Source: Antarcticibacterium flavum
GTDB lineage: Bacteria > Bacteroidota > Bacteroidia > Flavobacteriales > Flavobacteriaceae
Direction of reading: 5' to 3'
Assembly (NCBI RefSeq): GCF_006159205.1
Contig: NZ_CP040812.1
Span: 4,289,684 to 4,353,683, forward strand
DNA: 64,000 nucleotides
Positions 18,227 to 28,800 of the stretch are shown piece after piece (position 1 is the first letter of the stretch; the number at the start of each line of letters is the position of its first letter). The position numbers and the translations under genes are program-made. The notes beneath the pieces were generated by a model, which worked only from the letters and a program-made list of their open reading frames with translations, ran no database searches and was not told the origin of the DNA.

Positions 18227-19291
18227 TTAAGCTTTACGTTCCAGGTCACTCATAACATCTACCAGGATCTGTACACTTTCCAAAGGCAGTGCATTATACA
18301 TAGAAGCCCTGTAACCTCCAACGCTGCGATGGCCATTCAAACCATTTATTCCCGCATCTTTCCACATTTTATCAAATTCGTCTTTTAAAGAGTCTTTTGT
18401 CAAATTAAATGTGGCATTCATTATAGACCTGTCTTCCTTTGCTGTAAAACCTTTAAATAAAGGGTTTATATCTATTTCAGAATAAAGCAGCTGCGCTTTT
18501 TTCTCATTTTGTTCTTCTATAGCCTTAATACCTCCCTGCTCTTTTAACCATCTCATTGTAAGTAATGATACATATACCGCATAAACTGCAGGAGTATTGA
18601 ACATACTATCTTTACCTATATGCACTTTGTAATCCATCATAGAAGGGATCTTCCTGCTTACTTCCCCCAAAATATCCTCCTTGATAATAACAAGTGTGGT
18701 TCCTGCAGGCCCCATATTCTTTTGTGCTCCTGCATAAATAAGGTCAAATTTGCTAAAGTCCAGTTGGCGTGAAAATATATCACTGCTCATATCACAAACA
18801 ACAGGAACTGCTGTTTTGGGAAATTTCTTCATTTGAGTTCCAAAGATGGTATTGTTACTGGTACAGTGAAAATAATCAACATCACCTGGCACATCATATT
18901 TCTTTGGGATATAGCTAAAGTTCTTATCTTCAGATGAGCCTACTACCTGTACCTCGCCAAATAATTTGGCCTCTTTTATAGCTTTTGAAGCCCACGTCCC
19001 GGAATTGAGATAAGCTGCTTTCTTTTCCAAAAGGTTGTAAGCCACCATAAGAAATTGCATACTGGCACCTCCCTGCAGGAATAAGGCTTTGTAGCCTTTG
19101 TTCTCCAATCCCAGTAACTCCAGGGAGAGACTTCTTGCTTCTTCCATAACATCAACGAAATCTTTACTTCGATGAGATATTTCCAGAATTGATAAACCAG
19201 AGTTATTGTAATCTAAGATGGCTTGTGAGGCCTCTTTAAAGACTTCCTGCGGCAGGATACACGGCCCTGCGCTATAATTGTGTTTTTTCAT
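18227..19291 (-). CDS. serC: Phosphoserine aminotransferase
   Basis: A 354-residue PLP enzyme of fold type I. It begins MKKHNYSAGPCILPQEVF, the family signature. The PLP lysine is in DLIYAGAQKNMGPAGTT, preceded by VCDMSSDIFSR. C-terminal GLNGHRSVGGYRASMYNA contains substrate-binding His and Arg residues. It converts 3-phosphohydroxypyruvate to phosphoserine with glutamate as amino donor. It forms an operon with serA. The gene also lies close to an acyl-CoA reductase and a ferredoxin gene, a grouping I associate with flavobacteria. Confidence 0.95.
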   Translation of the reverse strand: MKKHNYSAGPCILPQEVFKEASQAILDYNNSGLSILEISHRSKDFVDVMEEARSLSLELLGLENKGYKALFLQGGASMQFLMVAYNLLEKKAAYLNSGTWASKAIKEAKLFGEVQVVGSSEDKNFSYIPKKYDVPGDVDYFHCTSNNTIFGTQMKKFPKTAVPVVCDMSSDIFSRQLDFSKFDLIYAGAQKNMGPAGTTLVIIKEDILGEVSRKIPSMMDYKVHIGKDSMFNTPAVYAVYVSLLTMRWLKEQGGIKAIEEQNEKKAQLLYSEIDINPLFKGFTAKEDRSIMNATFNLTKDSLKDEFDKMWKDAGINGLNGHRSVGGYRASMYNALPLESVQILVDVMSDLERKA

Positions 19292-19445
19292 AAAGCTTGT
19301 ATTTGAACAAAGATGCTAAAACTAGCCAGAATTTTATGTTAGTAAATGATTAAATAGTCCCCCACAAGTTACAAAAGTGGGAAGTCAAATAAAAATAGAT
19401 TTATGGATGTGTAGGCGGTTGCCACAAACAAACGTAAGTAAGTAC

Positions 19446-20504
19446 TTATAGGCTTCTTAAAAATGCCAGGGTATCTACATTGTCTGCATAATCCCATAAA
19501 GCAGGTAGTTGAGTTTGCCCAAAATTCACATTTTTGGGTTCATAACCTCCGGTAACCACGCATTGTAAATTTTCCTTATTGAGGCCCAGGTTTTTCTCCA
19601 ATTGCTCCCTGCCGGAATAGGTCTCATAGAATACACTGCCAATTGGCGACCCAAAACCCGGATCTTCTTTCAGGATCAAAAAGCCATTATCAAGAAACTT
19701 AAATTTGCTCATGAGATAAACAGCCTTGTTATAATCATAATTATTGGCATATTTGGCGTGGTCCAGTAACCGCTCCCAGGTTGATAAAGCTTTATAGAAA
19801 GAATCAAAGTCATATCCCTGCGGAACATATAATTTTGAAACATTCCTGCACCCCAAACCAAAGTATCTGAAAATATCCTCTCCAAGCGCCTCCAGTTCTT
19901 CCCTGCTCTCGTTGCCGGTAAGAACAGCGACAGAATTGCGGTTCTTCCTTATTATTGAAGGTTTTCCTTTGAAATAATATTCAAAATATCTCGCAGTATT
20001 ATTGCTGCCCGTTGCGATCACAGCATCAAAATGGGGTAAACGATCCTCTGTAAAATTTATCTTGTCTTTATATGCAGGTTCCACTAAACTCAGAAATCTC
20101 GCTATTAACGGCAGGAATTTTTTATCATTGGAAGATTGCTTTACGATCAATTTATGACCGGATATCAAAACCGAAAGAAAATCGTGAAAACCTACCATGG
20201 GAATATTCCCTGCCATTATTATTGCAACAGTCTTATCGCTTTCATTTTCAAAATTATAGGAGGAAATCCAGGTGTCAAGATTTTCCTTAGTAAGAGCACT
20301 GCTCCATTGCTCAAGCGAAAAAAGTACATTTTCCCGGGTGAACCAGCCGTTGTAATGAACAGCCATATTTATTTGCTCCTCAAAATCCTGCTCTAAAGCA
20401 GTATAAGCAGGGTTTTGATTGTCAAGCTTCAAACCTTGATTTGTAAACCGGCCCAAAAACTTTCCAAGTTCGGTGAAATGTGATTTTCGCTGCTGTATTG
20501 TCAT
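19446..20504 (-). CDS. Acyl-CoA reductase (LuxC-like)
   Basis: A 352-residue member of the LuxC acyl-CoA reductase family (aldehyde dehydrogenase superfamily). Conserved blocks are TVAIIMAGNIPMVGFHDFLS (cofactor region) and the catalytic cysteine in FRYFGLGCRNVSKLYVPQGY. The protein is shorter than luminous LuxC proteins. Known LuxC enzymes reduce acyl-CoA to aldehyde, but the substrate here is unknown. It lies divergent to the ferredoxin gene, and an electron-transfer link between the two is possible but only inferred. Confidence 0.85.
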   Translation of the reverse strand: MTIQQRKSHFTELGKFLGRFTNQGLKLDNQNPAYTALEQDFEEQINMAVHYNGWFTRENVLFSLEQWSSALTKENLDTWISSYNFENESDKTVAIIMAGNIPMVGFHDFLSVLISGHKLIVKQSSNDKKFLPLIARFLSLVEPAYKDKINFTEDRLPHFDAVIATGSNNTARYFEYYFKGKPSIIRKNRNSVAVLTGNESREELEALGEDIFRYFGLGCRNVSKLYVPQGYDFDSFYKALSTWERLLDHAKYANNYDYNKAVYLMSKFKFLDNGFLILKEDPGFGSPIGSVFYETYSGREQLEKNLGLNKENLQCVVTGGYEPKNVNFGQTQLPALWDYADNVDTLAFLRSL

Positions 20505-20512
20505 CGGGCTAA

Positions 20513-20544
20513 TTTGGTTATGAATTGATTTGGCTTTAAATTTG
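20513..20544 (+). promoter_or_regulatory. Bacteroidetes-type promoter for the ferredoxin gene
   Basis: A -33 TTTG (20513-20516) and a -7 TAAATTTG (20537-20544) are separated by 20 bp, matching the Bacteroidetes TTTG/TAnnTTTG consensus. It would give a 5' leader of roughly 100 bases before the ATG at 20655. Confidence 0.5.
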
Positions 20545-20585
20545 TGGGCGAAATTAAAAGTTATTGATCAAACTTTCGACTATAA

Positions 20586-21005
<420 letters not shown>

Positions 21006-21040
21006 TTTCATTGGAATAACATAACCTACATCAAATAAGG

Positions 21041-21072
21041 AATCCCGCCATACCGGCGGGATTTTATTTTTT
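21041..21072 (+). terminator. Strong terminator after the ferredoxin gene
   Basis: AATCCCGCC pairs perfectly with GGCGGGATT around a 5-base loop and is followed by TTATTTTTT. It also separates the convergent AraC gene, which ends at 21071. Confidence 0.85.
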
Positions 21073-21955
21073 AGCTGATAAGGTATTTTAACTCATTCCT
21101 GTAAGTAGAAGGAGTCTTACCGGTATACTTTTTAAACTGCCTGTTAAAATGACTAAAGTTATTAAAGCCGCTGTCAAAGCAAACATCAAGAATACTAATT
21201 TGTTTTTCATGAAGTAATTTAGCTGCGTGTGCCAGCCGGTACTCGTTGACAAATTGTATAAAGGTCTTTCCGGTTATTTTTTTGAAATACCTGCAAAATG
21301 ATTGCTCGGTCATACTTACCATGTTTGCTACTTCCTCCAGGGATATTTGCCGGTGAAATTCCTCCTTGACAAAATTAAAAATGATATTGATGCGGTTATT
21401 ATCCTGCAGTTCGGCTTCGAGGATATAGCCGCGGGCATTGAGTATAGTATAATTCTCAGCTTCTTCCAGCATTTTTAGGATATTAAGTAACCCAAGAAGG
21501 CGGTCATAGTGGTCCTTATCTTTTAATTCCTCTATAGCACCACCAATAATCCGCTTTTCACTGCCGTGATAAACTATTCCCATTTTTGCACTTTCCAGTA
21601 AAGATTGCACATTGCGCATCTCTGGAATTTCAAAGAAGGAAGAGCCAAGGAAATCTGGTTTCATTTGAATAACAGTTTCACATTCATTCCGGCTTAAACC
21701 ATCAGTAAAACCACAGTGAGGTAAATTTGATCCTATAAGAATAAGATCTCCCTTACGAAAATAAGACACATGGCTTCCAATTTGTCTTTTCCCCGAGCCG
21801 CCATTCACATACACGAGTTCGATCTCGGGATGATAATGCCAGAAAGTGTGATTTTTATTTTGATGTGTTCTGGTATATGTGCGATAAGAAAAGGAACTTC
21901 CAAAAGCGGGTTCCACCTTTTCAAATGTTGGTTTTATAGAATTCTTCATGTTCAT
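21071..21955 (-). CDS. AraC-family transcriptional regulator with cupin sensor domain
   Basis: The N-terminal cupin-like domain contains TFWHYHPEIELVYVNGGSG and GDLILIGSNLPHCGF (about residues 40-95). The C-terminal AraC DNA-binding domain has two helix-turn-helix units, ISLEEVANMVSMTEQSFCRYF and ISILDVCFDSGFNNFSHFN, ending in the signature FKKYTGKTPSTYR. I start at the ATG at 21955 (MNMKNSIKPTFEKVEPAFGS). An in-frame start exists at 22006, and 21949 is also possible. The inducing ligand is unknown. The rightward secreted-protein gene at 22169 is a possible target because the two share a 213-bp region. Confidence 0.88.
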   Translation of the reverse strand: MNMKNSIKPTFEKVEPAFGSSFSYRTYTRTHQNKNHTFWHYHPEIELVYVNGGSGKRQIGSHVSYFRKGDLILIGSNLPHCGFTDGLSRNECETVIQMKPDFLGSSFFEIPEMRNVQSLLESAKMGIVYHGSEKRIIGGAIEELKDKDHYDRLLGLLNILKMLEEAENYTILNARGYILEAELQDNNRINIIFNFVKEEFHRQISLEEVANMVSMTEQSFCRYFKKITGKTFIQFVNEYRLAHAAKLLHEKQISILDVCFDSGFNNFSHFNRQFKKYTGKTPSTYRNELKYLIS

Positions 21956-22120
21956 TTTGTTTAGCTTAGGAAAATGTAATGAAGTCATGGGTGTTCCTTG
22001 TTTCACTTCTTATCCTAAAAATATACTATTTTATCATATACATATAATTCTATTGTATATAAGGTTAAAATTGAGCATTTATAGGGTTATTTAGAGTTTA
22101 AAATTGCCGGCTTTCAGGTT

Positions 22121-22128
22121 TAAGTTTG
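22121..22128 (+). promoter_or_regulatory. -7 promoter element TAAGTTTG
   Basis: It matches the Bacteroidetes TAnnTTTG consensus, 40 bp before the ATG of the secreted protein gene. A matching -33 element is less clear. Confidence 0.4.
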
Positions 22129-22168
22129 TATTGTAATTATTATAGTATTAACCTAAAAGCTGAAGATT

Positions 22169-22750
22169 ATGAAAAATGTGATTAAAATCTCCTTACTTGC
22201 TTTAATGTTGGTAAGTGGAAGTGTGAAAGCTGCAGATGAATTGGATGTGAAGGTAAGTCAAAAAAAAGCCATCACAATTGAACTGAATAATTTATCATCC
22301 TCCTCTGTACTGCTGTTTCAGGATAAGGATGGAAACATTCTTTTTCGAGATAGCCTCGAGCTCAACGGGCATTATAAGAAGACCCTGGACCTGGAAGTGA
22401 TCCCTAATGGAGTTTATTCAATAAGTCTTGAAGGGGAAAGAAGCGTGATGAGCAAGCAGGTTGTTAAAACCCACGCCGGGCTAGAATTGACAAATGCTCC
22501 TGCAGGGATCCTGTTCAAACCCTGTTTTGAAGTGAAGGAAAAGCAGGTTACCGTTTTTCTTACCAATCCAGGAAAGAAGACAATTTATTTTGATGTTTAT
22601 GATGCTCAAGGGATAAAGGTGAGTACACTAACGAGACGGGAAGCTGTGATACAAAAAAGGCTTGATTTTTCACAGGTGCCTTCAGGAACCTACACTATAA
22701 AGGTAAGGGTAGGAGGAAGAATTTTTATTGAGGAATTTGATTTGGGATAA
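22169..22750 (+). CDS. Secreted beta-sandwich protein, DUF3244-like
   Basis: A 193-residue exported protein. The signal peptide is residues 1-21 (VIKISLLALMLVSGSVKAAD). The mature part consists of two similar Ig-like halves, each ending in a related strand pair: GVYSISLEGERSVMSKQVV and GTYTIKVRVGGRIFIEEFDL. This resembles DUF3244 or Por-type C-terminal sorting domains, though the protein is almost only that domain. No enzymatic motif is seen. A strong terminator follows. Confidence 0.65.
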   Translation: MKNVIKISLLALMLVSGSVKAADELDVKVSQKKAITIELNNLSSSSVLLFQDKDGNILFRDSLELNGHYKKTLDLEVIPNGVYSISLEGERSVMSKQVVKTHAGLELTNAPAGILFKPCFEVKEKQVTVFLTNPGKKTIYFDVYDAQGIKVSTLTRREAVIQKRLDFSQVPSGTYTIKVRVGGRIFIEEFDLG

Positions 22751-22767
22751 GAAAAGTTCTGAAAGAA

Positions 22768-22800
22768 AAAATCCTGCTCTTGAAGCAGGATTTTTTTTTA
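22768..22800. terminator. Terminator between convergent genes
   Basis: AAATCCTGCT pairs with AGCAGGATTT around a 5-base loop and is followed by a long T run (22791-22799). The mirrored A run allows use in both directions, serving the secreted protein gene and glgB. Confidence 0.85.
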
Positions 22801-22817
22801 TAAGGATTTTTGAATAA

Positions 22818-25800
22818 TTATCCCCTTTTTAGATATATCACTCCCATTGGCGGCAGGGTGAGGGAAACAGAATGTTCCTTTTGATGAGTAGGAACAGCTT
22901 CCGATCTAACTTCCTCGGCATTCTTAACGCCACTCCCACCTAAGGTATTACTGTCACTGTTAAAGATCTCTTTCCAGGTTCCCTGTTGTGGAACACCTAT
23001 GCGATAATTCTCACGTGGTACCGGGGTAAGGTTACAAACCACGAGGATATTATCCTTAGGCTCGATCCCTTTTCTAAGGAAACTGATAACACTTGATTCC
23101 GCATCCTGGAAATCTACCCATTCAAAACCTTCAGCCTCAAAACTCTTTTCATAAAGAGCGGGTTCGCTTCTGTATAATTTATTTAGTTGGGCAATAGTGT
23201 TTTTAATGTTATGATGAGGTGCCTCTTCCATAAGGTGCCATTCCAGGCTGGAGTCATGGTTCCATTCAGATGGTTGTCCAAATTCGGCTCCCATAAATAA
23301 TAGTTTTGTTCCCGGGTGTGCAAACATATAGGAATACAATGCTCTTAGGTTAGCGAATTTATTCCAGGCATCTCCAGGCATCTTATTAAGGATTGCCTGT
23401 TTGCCATATACTACCTCATCGTGAGATAGTGGTAGCATAAAATTCTCTGTAAAGGCATAGGTGGTACTAAAGGTGATGGTATTTTGATGATGTTTCCTGT
23501 GAACAGGATCCTTTTGAAAATATTCAAGGGTATCGTGCATCCAGCCCATCATCCATTTCATACCAAAGCCAAGCCCTCCAATATAGGTTGGTTTGGAAAC
23601 CATTGGCCAGGCAGTAGACTCCTCAGCAATAGTCATAGTGTCTGGGAACTGGGCATATACAACTTCATTGAATTCCTTTAAGAAGCTAATGGCTTCCAGG
23701 TCTTCATTCCCCCCAAATTCATTAGGCTCCCATTCTCCCTCTTTTCTGGAATAATCCAGGTATAGCATTGATGCCACGGCGTCTACACGCAACCCATCTG
23801 CATGGAAGACATCCAGCCAGTAGAGCGCATTGGAGATAAGGAAAGACCTTACCTCATTACGGCCATAATTAAAGATATAGCTTTGCCAGTCTGGGTGAAA
23901 GCCTTTATTGGGATCTTCGTGTTCATACAGGAAGGTACCATCAAAATAATGTAAGCCATGCAAGTCATTTGGGAAGTGGGAGGGAACCCAATCAAGGATG
24001 ACCCCTATCTCTGCCTGGTGAAGGGCATCTACCAGGTGCATAAAATCCTGCGGGGTTCCAAACCTGCTGGAAGGAGCAAAATATCCAGTTACCTGGTAGC
24101 CCCACGAACCAAAGAAAGGATGTTCCATAACCGGCATGAATTCAACATGAGTAAAGCCTGTTTCTTTGAGATAACCCGGTAATTGCTCTGCCAGTTCCCT
24201 GTAGCTTAATGACCGCATTCCATCTTCAGGCACCCTTTTCCAGGAACCTATATGCAGCTCATAAACCGATACCGGTTTTGCCTTTCCTGCTTCTTTTTTT
24301 CGTTTGGTAAGCCATTTTTTATCATTCCAGGTGTTCTCAAGGTCCCAAACCACAGAAGCTGTATTTGGAGGGGTTTCCCAATAAAAAGCATAGGGATCTC
24401 CTTTTTCCACCTCATAACCATTATTGGATTTTATAAAATATTTATAAAGGCTGCCTTTTTTAGCTTCAGGAATAAATACTTCCCAAATCCCCGAACTGTC
24501 TGGCCGGGCTTTCATTGGGTGAGCCTGCCTGTACCAGTCATTAAAGTCTCCAATGACTGAAACCTGGCTGGCATTAGGAGCCCAAAGTGCAAAGTAAACA
24601 CCCTTCTTACCATTGAACTCCATTAAATGAGAGCCCAGTTTTTTGTATAGATGAAAATGTTTTCCTTCTTTAAAAAGGTGAATGTCAAATTCTGTAAGCA
24701 GGGAGATCTCATTGAATTTGTTTTCAGCAGCTTTCTGCTCATTGCGGTTCTTTACAGATTTTGCAGTTTTCCTCACCTTTTCTGCCTTCTCTTTGATCTC
24801 GTCACCGGGAACAACTTTGTCTACAGCTTTCTTAGCCAGTTCAATTTCAGGTGAAAGTTGTTTTTTTAGTTCCTGGGCTTTCTTCATCACCTCTTCCTGG
24901 TCTGGAAGGATATCCTTTGCAGTTTTGGAAATTTCCCGGCGGGTCTCCTCATCTGGCAAAATTTTATCAGCCAGGTCCTTTGCAGTTTTTGAAGCCAGAT
25001 TTTTAAGGTCATCAAGAGGGGAGGTGTCTGTTTCCTTCGCCTGTTGTTTACCGGTGGTCTTTTTTGAAGTCCTTCCCTCGTCTCCCTTCACTTCAGGCCC
25101 GGGAGAGGTCTTGGTAGTTCGTTCTTGTTTCTTTTTTGCTGAAGATGTTTTTGCTGAAGAAGATGCATCTTTTGAAACTTTTGCCGCACCTGTACTTTTA
25201 GCCGTGGATGTCCTGGCTTTCTCTGAATTTCCCACGGTTTTATTACCTGATGTCTCTGCTGTGGTTTTCTTTGGCAAAGCTTTTTTTGGTTTAGGTAATT
25301 TTGGATCCTTTTCCTGAAGCTTACCTTCTGTTTTTACACTACCGGCTTTAGATTTTGAGCCTGTTGCTCCAGCGGTGCCTTTAGTCGGCTTCTTTTCTTT
25401 TGCTGTGCCACCTTTTCTAGCTGCAGTGCCTTTTGAAGGTTCCTTTTCCTTTAAATTTCCAGTTTTTCGGCTGCTCCCTGTGGCCTTTTTATCTGAAGCA
25501 CTAACCTTATTAGGATCCCCGGCACCCGTGGAGGTATTTTTATCACCACCCCTCGTATTTTTTCCGGTAGGTTTTTTGGCTGCTCCTGCAGTATCATCTG
25601 TAGGACCATTAAATTCCTCCCCGGTCTTTTTGCCTGAAAAAGAAGACTCGTTTTGTTGTGAAAATGCTGCTTCCTCTCTTTGGGCGTCCTTTGACGTATC
25701 CTTAGGTTTCGCAGATTTTGAAGAACCCTTTACCCTGCTTTTTGCTGCAGGTCCTTTTTTATCCCCTGTAGCTGTTGGGATCTTTAGATCCTTCTCTTCT

Positions 25801-25874
25801 ATCTTCTTTTTTGTTCCTTTTCCGGTTACTTTTTCCTTATTCTCGTTGGTTGTTTTCTTTTCTCTTTTAGCCAT
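22818..25874 (-). CDS. glgB: Glycogen branching enzyme with a long lysine-rich N-terminal extension
   Basis: The product has 1018 residues. The last 630 or so form a normal short GlgB: a CBM48-type beta-sandwich (VYFALWAPNASQVSVIGDFN), then a GH13 barrel with YELHIGSWKR, nucleophile Asp in DGLRVDAVASM, acid/base Glu in TIAEESTAWP and LSHDEVVYGK. It makes alpha-1,6 branches in glucan. Residues 1-287 are disordered and rich in Lys, Thr, Ser, Ala and Gly. Residues 288-375 are charged helices with recurring KILPDEE, DILPDQEE and KVVPGDE motifs. This extension is not part of the family. The start at 25874 is fixed by GGGAGG 8 bp upstream. It overlaps treS-mak by 8 bp (ATGGCTAA). Confidence 0.93.
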   Translation of the reverse strand: MAKREKKTTNENKEKVTGKGTKKKIEEKDLKIPTATGDKKGPAAKSRVKGSSKSAKPKDTSKDAQREEAAFSQQNESSFSGKKTGEEFNGPTDDTAGAAKKPTGKNTRGGDKNTSTGAGDPNKVSASDKKATGSSRKTGNLKEKEPSKGTAARKGGTAKEKKPTKGTAGATGSKSKAGSVKTEGKLQEKDPKLPKPKKALPKKTTAETSGNKTVGNSEKARTSTAKSTGAAKVSKDASSSAKTSSAKKKQERTTKTSPGPEVKGDEGRTSKKTTGKQQAKETDTSPLDDLKNLASKTAKDLADKILPDEETRREISKTAKDILPDQEEVMKKAQELKKQLSPEIELAKKAVDKVVPGDEIKEKAEKVRKTAKSVKNRNEQKAAENKFNEISLLTEFDIHLFKEGKHFHLYKKLGSHLMEFNGKKGVYFALWAPNASQVSVIGDFNDWYRQAHPMKARPDSSGIWEVFIPEAKKGSLYKYFIKSNNGYEVEKGDPYAFYWETPPNTASVVWDLENTWNDKKWLTKRKKEAGKAKPVSVYELHIGSWKRVPEDGMRSLSYRELAEQLPGYLKETGFTHVEFMPVMEHPFFGSWGYQVTGYFAPSSRFGTPQDFMHLVDALHQAEIGVILDWVPSHFPNDLHGLHYFDGTFLYEHEDPNKGFHPDWQSYIFNYGRNEVRSFLISNALYWLDVFHADGLRVDAVASMLYLDYSRKEGEWEPNEFGGNEDLEAISFLKEFNEVVYAQFPDTMTIAEESTAWPMVSKPTYIGGLGFGMKWMMGWMHDTLEYFQKDPVHRKHHQNTITFSTTYAFTENFMLPLSHDEVVYGKQAILNKMPGDAWNKFANLRALYSYMFAHPGTKLLFMGAEFGQPSEWNHDSSLEWHLMEEAPHHNIKNTIAQLNKLYRSEPALYEKSFEAEGFEWVDFQDAESSVISFLRKGIEPKDNILVVCNLTPVPRENYRIGVPQQGTWKEIFNSDSNTLGGSGVKNAEEVRSEAVPTHQKEHSVSLTLPPMGVIYLKRG

Positions 25875-28800
25875 TTCTATACCTCCCAATGATAGTTTTT
25901 ATGCCCCGCAATGGTATTAATACCCAATCGGGACGATTATTAAGTTCATAATTAAGTTCGTATACTGCTTTTTCCAGTAAGAATGTTTCCATAAGAACCT
26001 TGAAATCCTCTGGGTCCTGCGGGATGAAATTGCTTTCACCTACTTTTTCAAAATAGCCCTGCAGGTATAGCCTGGTGACATAATAATACCAGGACTCTGC
26101 CCACTCTTCAAGGTTTCCTTCTTTTCTTTGTTGGTGGAATTCCTCTTCCATAATACTGCTGTAAGCTGCATAATGGAAAGACCTCACCATACCTGCCACA
26201 TCCCTTAGGGGAGACCTCTTAAGCCTTCTTTCACTAAATGCTCTTGCAGGTTCTCCTTCAAAATCTATGATCACAAAATCCTTTCCTGTCCATAAGACCT
26301 GGCCAAGGTGATAATCACCATGGGTCCTTATTTTCATAATAGGTATTTTGTGTTTGTAGACTCTTTTAAAGCACTTGAGAACATCTGCTTTCATGTCAAG
26401 CACTTCCTTTGCTTCCTTTTTAATCTCTTCCGGCAAATTCTTCAGGTTCTTTTGAAGATTCTGGAAAGAATTCCTTGTTAAGGATTGCAGGGATGAGAAA
26501 AGGGAACGCTGGTAATGCAATGAAAATGGTTCAGGTTCAAAATCCTTTTCTTCAGGGTTGGCAGCAAGGGCGTTGTGCATCTCTGCTGTTCTTTGACCCA
26601 GTAATGTCACCCGCTCCGGGAAGATCACACCCAAATATTCCTTAAGGTCGTCTGGAAGTTCTTCATAAGTAAGAGGTTTGGTAAGTTCTGCCTCCGGTAG
26701 CTTGATCTTTTTTTCCCTTTCAGAAGTTAGGACATTTTCAAAGAACCTCTCCAGGGAATCCTTGGTATAATCCCAGGCATCTCCCTGGTTTGGTATAAGG
26801 TCCTGCATCATCCCGAGTACTGTAATATTCTTAGCATCTGGATTATATTCTATGGCTCCCACAAATTTTGGGGAGTTTTGATAATCTGTTTTTTCTGTGA
26901 GATATTTGGTGATCTCCAGATCTGGATTAATTGTATTGTCCAGTTTCCTGTAAAGCTTGAGGAAATACTTATTATTAAAAATAAGAGAAGTATTGCTTTG
27001 CTCCGCATTCAATACTTTGGAGTGTACCTCTCCTTTCCCCATAGAGGTATTACCTTCGCTATGGTAGAATACAATATTACCTGAACCATTCTGTAGTTTA
27101 CGCCCCTTCCTAATATTGCTGAACAGTACGTTCCTGAAATCTTCATTATAAACCGCATCGAACAGGATTCCCTCATCTTCACCCAACTTAAGATTTGCAA
27201 TAAGTCCTTTTTTCGGGATCTCTCTAAGGATATCCTCTTTTTTATCTGTAGTGAAGGCCAGGGGAAGTTGATAAATTTCAGGTAAACCATCATTATAGTT
27301 TACTTCTATGGTAATAAGTGTCGCCGGCAGGTCCTTCACGGGTATTTTGATATTACTTACTATCAAAATATTTTGAATCACCCTGGATTTACCGCCAAAC
27401 CACCTGCAGGAATTAAGATATCCCGGCAGCACCTTATTCTCCAGTTTGGTCTTGGCCTTATTCTTGAAAAGATCACCCCATTCCTGTACTGCAAGTTCAG
27501 GTGTAACTGCATTATCTGGTAAATGGTCCTTTTCTTTTTCAAGAAGGAACCAGTAATATCCGTGTGGGGCCATTGTAAAGAGATATGGTTCTTCTGTGAT
27601 CTTAGGGAATTTATTGTGGCTAAATACCTCCACAGGGGTATAACCTTCATAAGCTTCAAGATCCAGTTCTGCTGCCTGTGAAAACCTGGAAAGGTTTGCC
27701 AGTACCAAAATATCCTCATCCTCAAATGTCCTGGTATAAGCTATGATCTTTGCATTGGCAGGGGAGAGGAAGTTGATATCTCCTCTTCCAAAAGCTTTGA
27801 ACTTTTTGCGCATGCTTATGACTCTTTTCATCCACCATAGGAGCGATGAGGAATTCATTTGTTGCGCTTCTACATTTACACTTTCATATTTATACTCGGG
27901 GTCAATAACCACCGGTAAATAGAGCTTATGGGGGTTTGCTGCTGAAAAGCCTGCATTCCTGTCTGCACTCCATTGCATTGGAGTCCTCACTCCATCGCGG
28001 TCCCCCAGGTAAAAGTTGTCACCCATTCCTATTTCATCCCCGTAATAGATGATTGGTGTTCCCGGTAAAGAGAATAACAGGACGTTCATTAGTTCAATCT
28101 TACTACGATTATTCTCCAGAAGCGGTGCCAGCCTGTGACGAATACCCACGTTGATCTTAGCCTGGGGATCTTTGGTATATACTTTATACATATAATCCCT
28201 TTCCTCATCGGTAACCATTTCAAGGGTAAGTTCATCATGATTCCTAAGGAATATTCCCCATTGACAGGATTCAGGTATTTCTGGGGTTTGATCAATGATA
28301 TCAATTATAGGGTAGCGGTCTTCCATTTTCACCGCCATGAACATACGTGGCATGATAGGGAAGTGGTAGTTCATATGACATTCATCGCCGTCACCAAAAT
28401 AGGCCGCACTATCCTCGGGCCACATGTTGGCCTCTGCCAGTAATAGTTTATTGTCCCAGTGTTTATCTACGTGGGCTCTTAATTTCTTAAGGAATTCGTG
28501 CGTAGGCGGCAGGTTTTCACAATTGGTGTTTTCTCTTTCAAAGAGATATGGAACCGCATCCAGCCTAAAGCCGTCTACCCCCATTTTGCACCAAAAGTCC
28601 ATGATCTTAAAGATCTCCTCCTGCACGTTGGGATTGTCAAAATTAAGATCGGGCTGGTGTGAGAAGAACCTGTGCCAAAAATAGGCTTTAGCTTCAGGGT
28701 CCCAGGTCCAGTTAGAGGGTTCAGTATCTGTAAAGATTATCCTTGCATCCTTATATTTATTTGGATCATCGCTCCATACATAATAATCTCTATGGTTGGA

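Noticed and set aside
24682..25920. Long plus-strand frames opposite the glgB extension
   Set aside because: They are mirror images of the Lys/Ser/Thr-rich coding sequence of glgB. Their Phe/Ser/Leu-rich composition is an artefact of the opposite strand.
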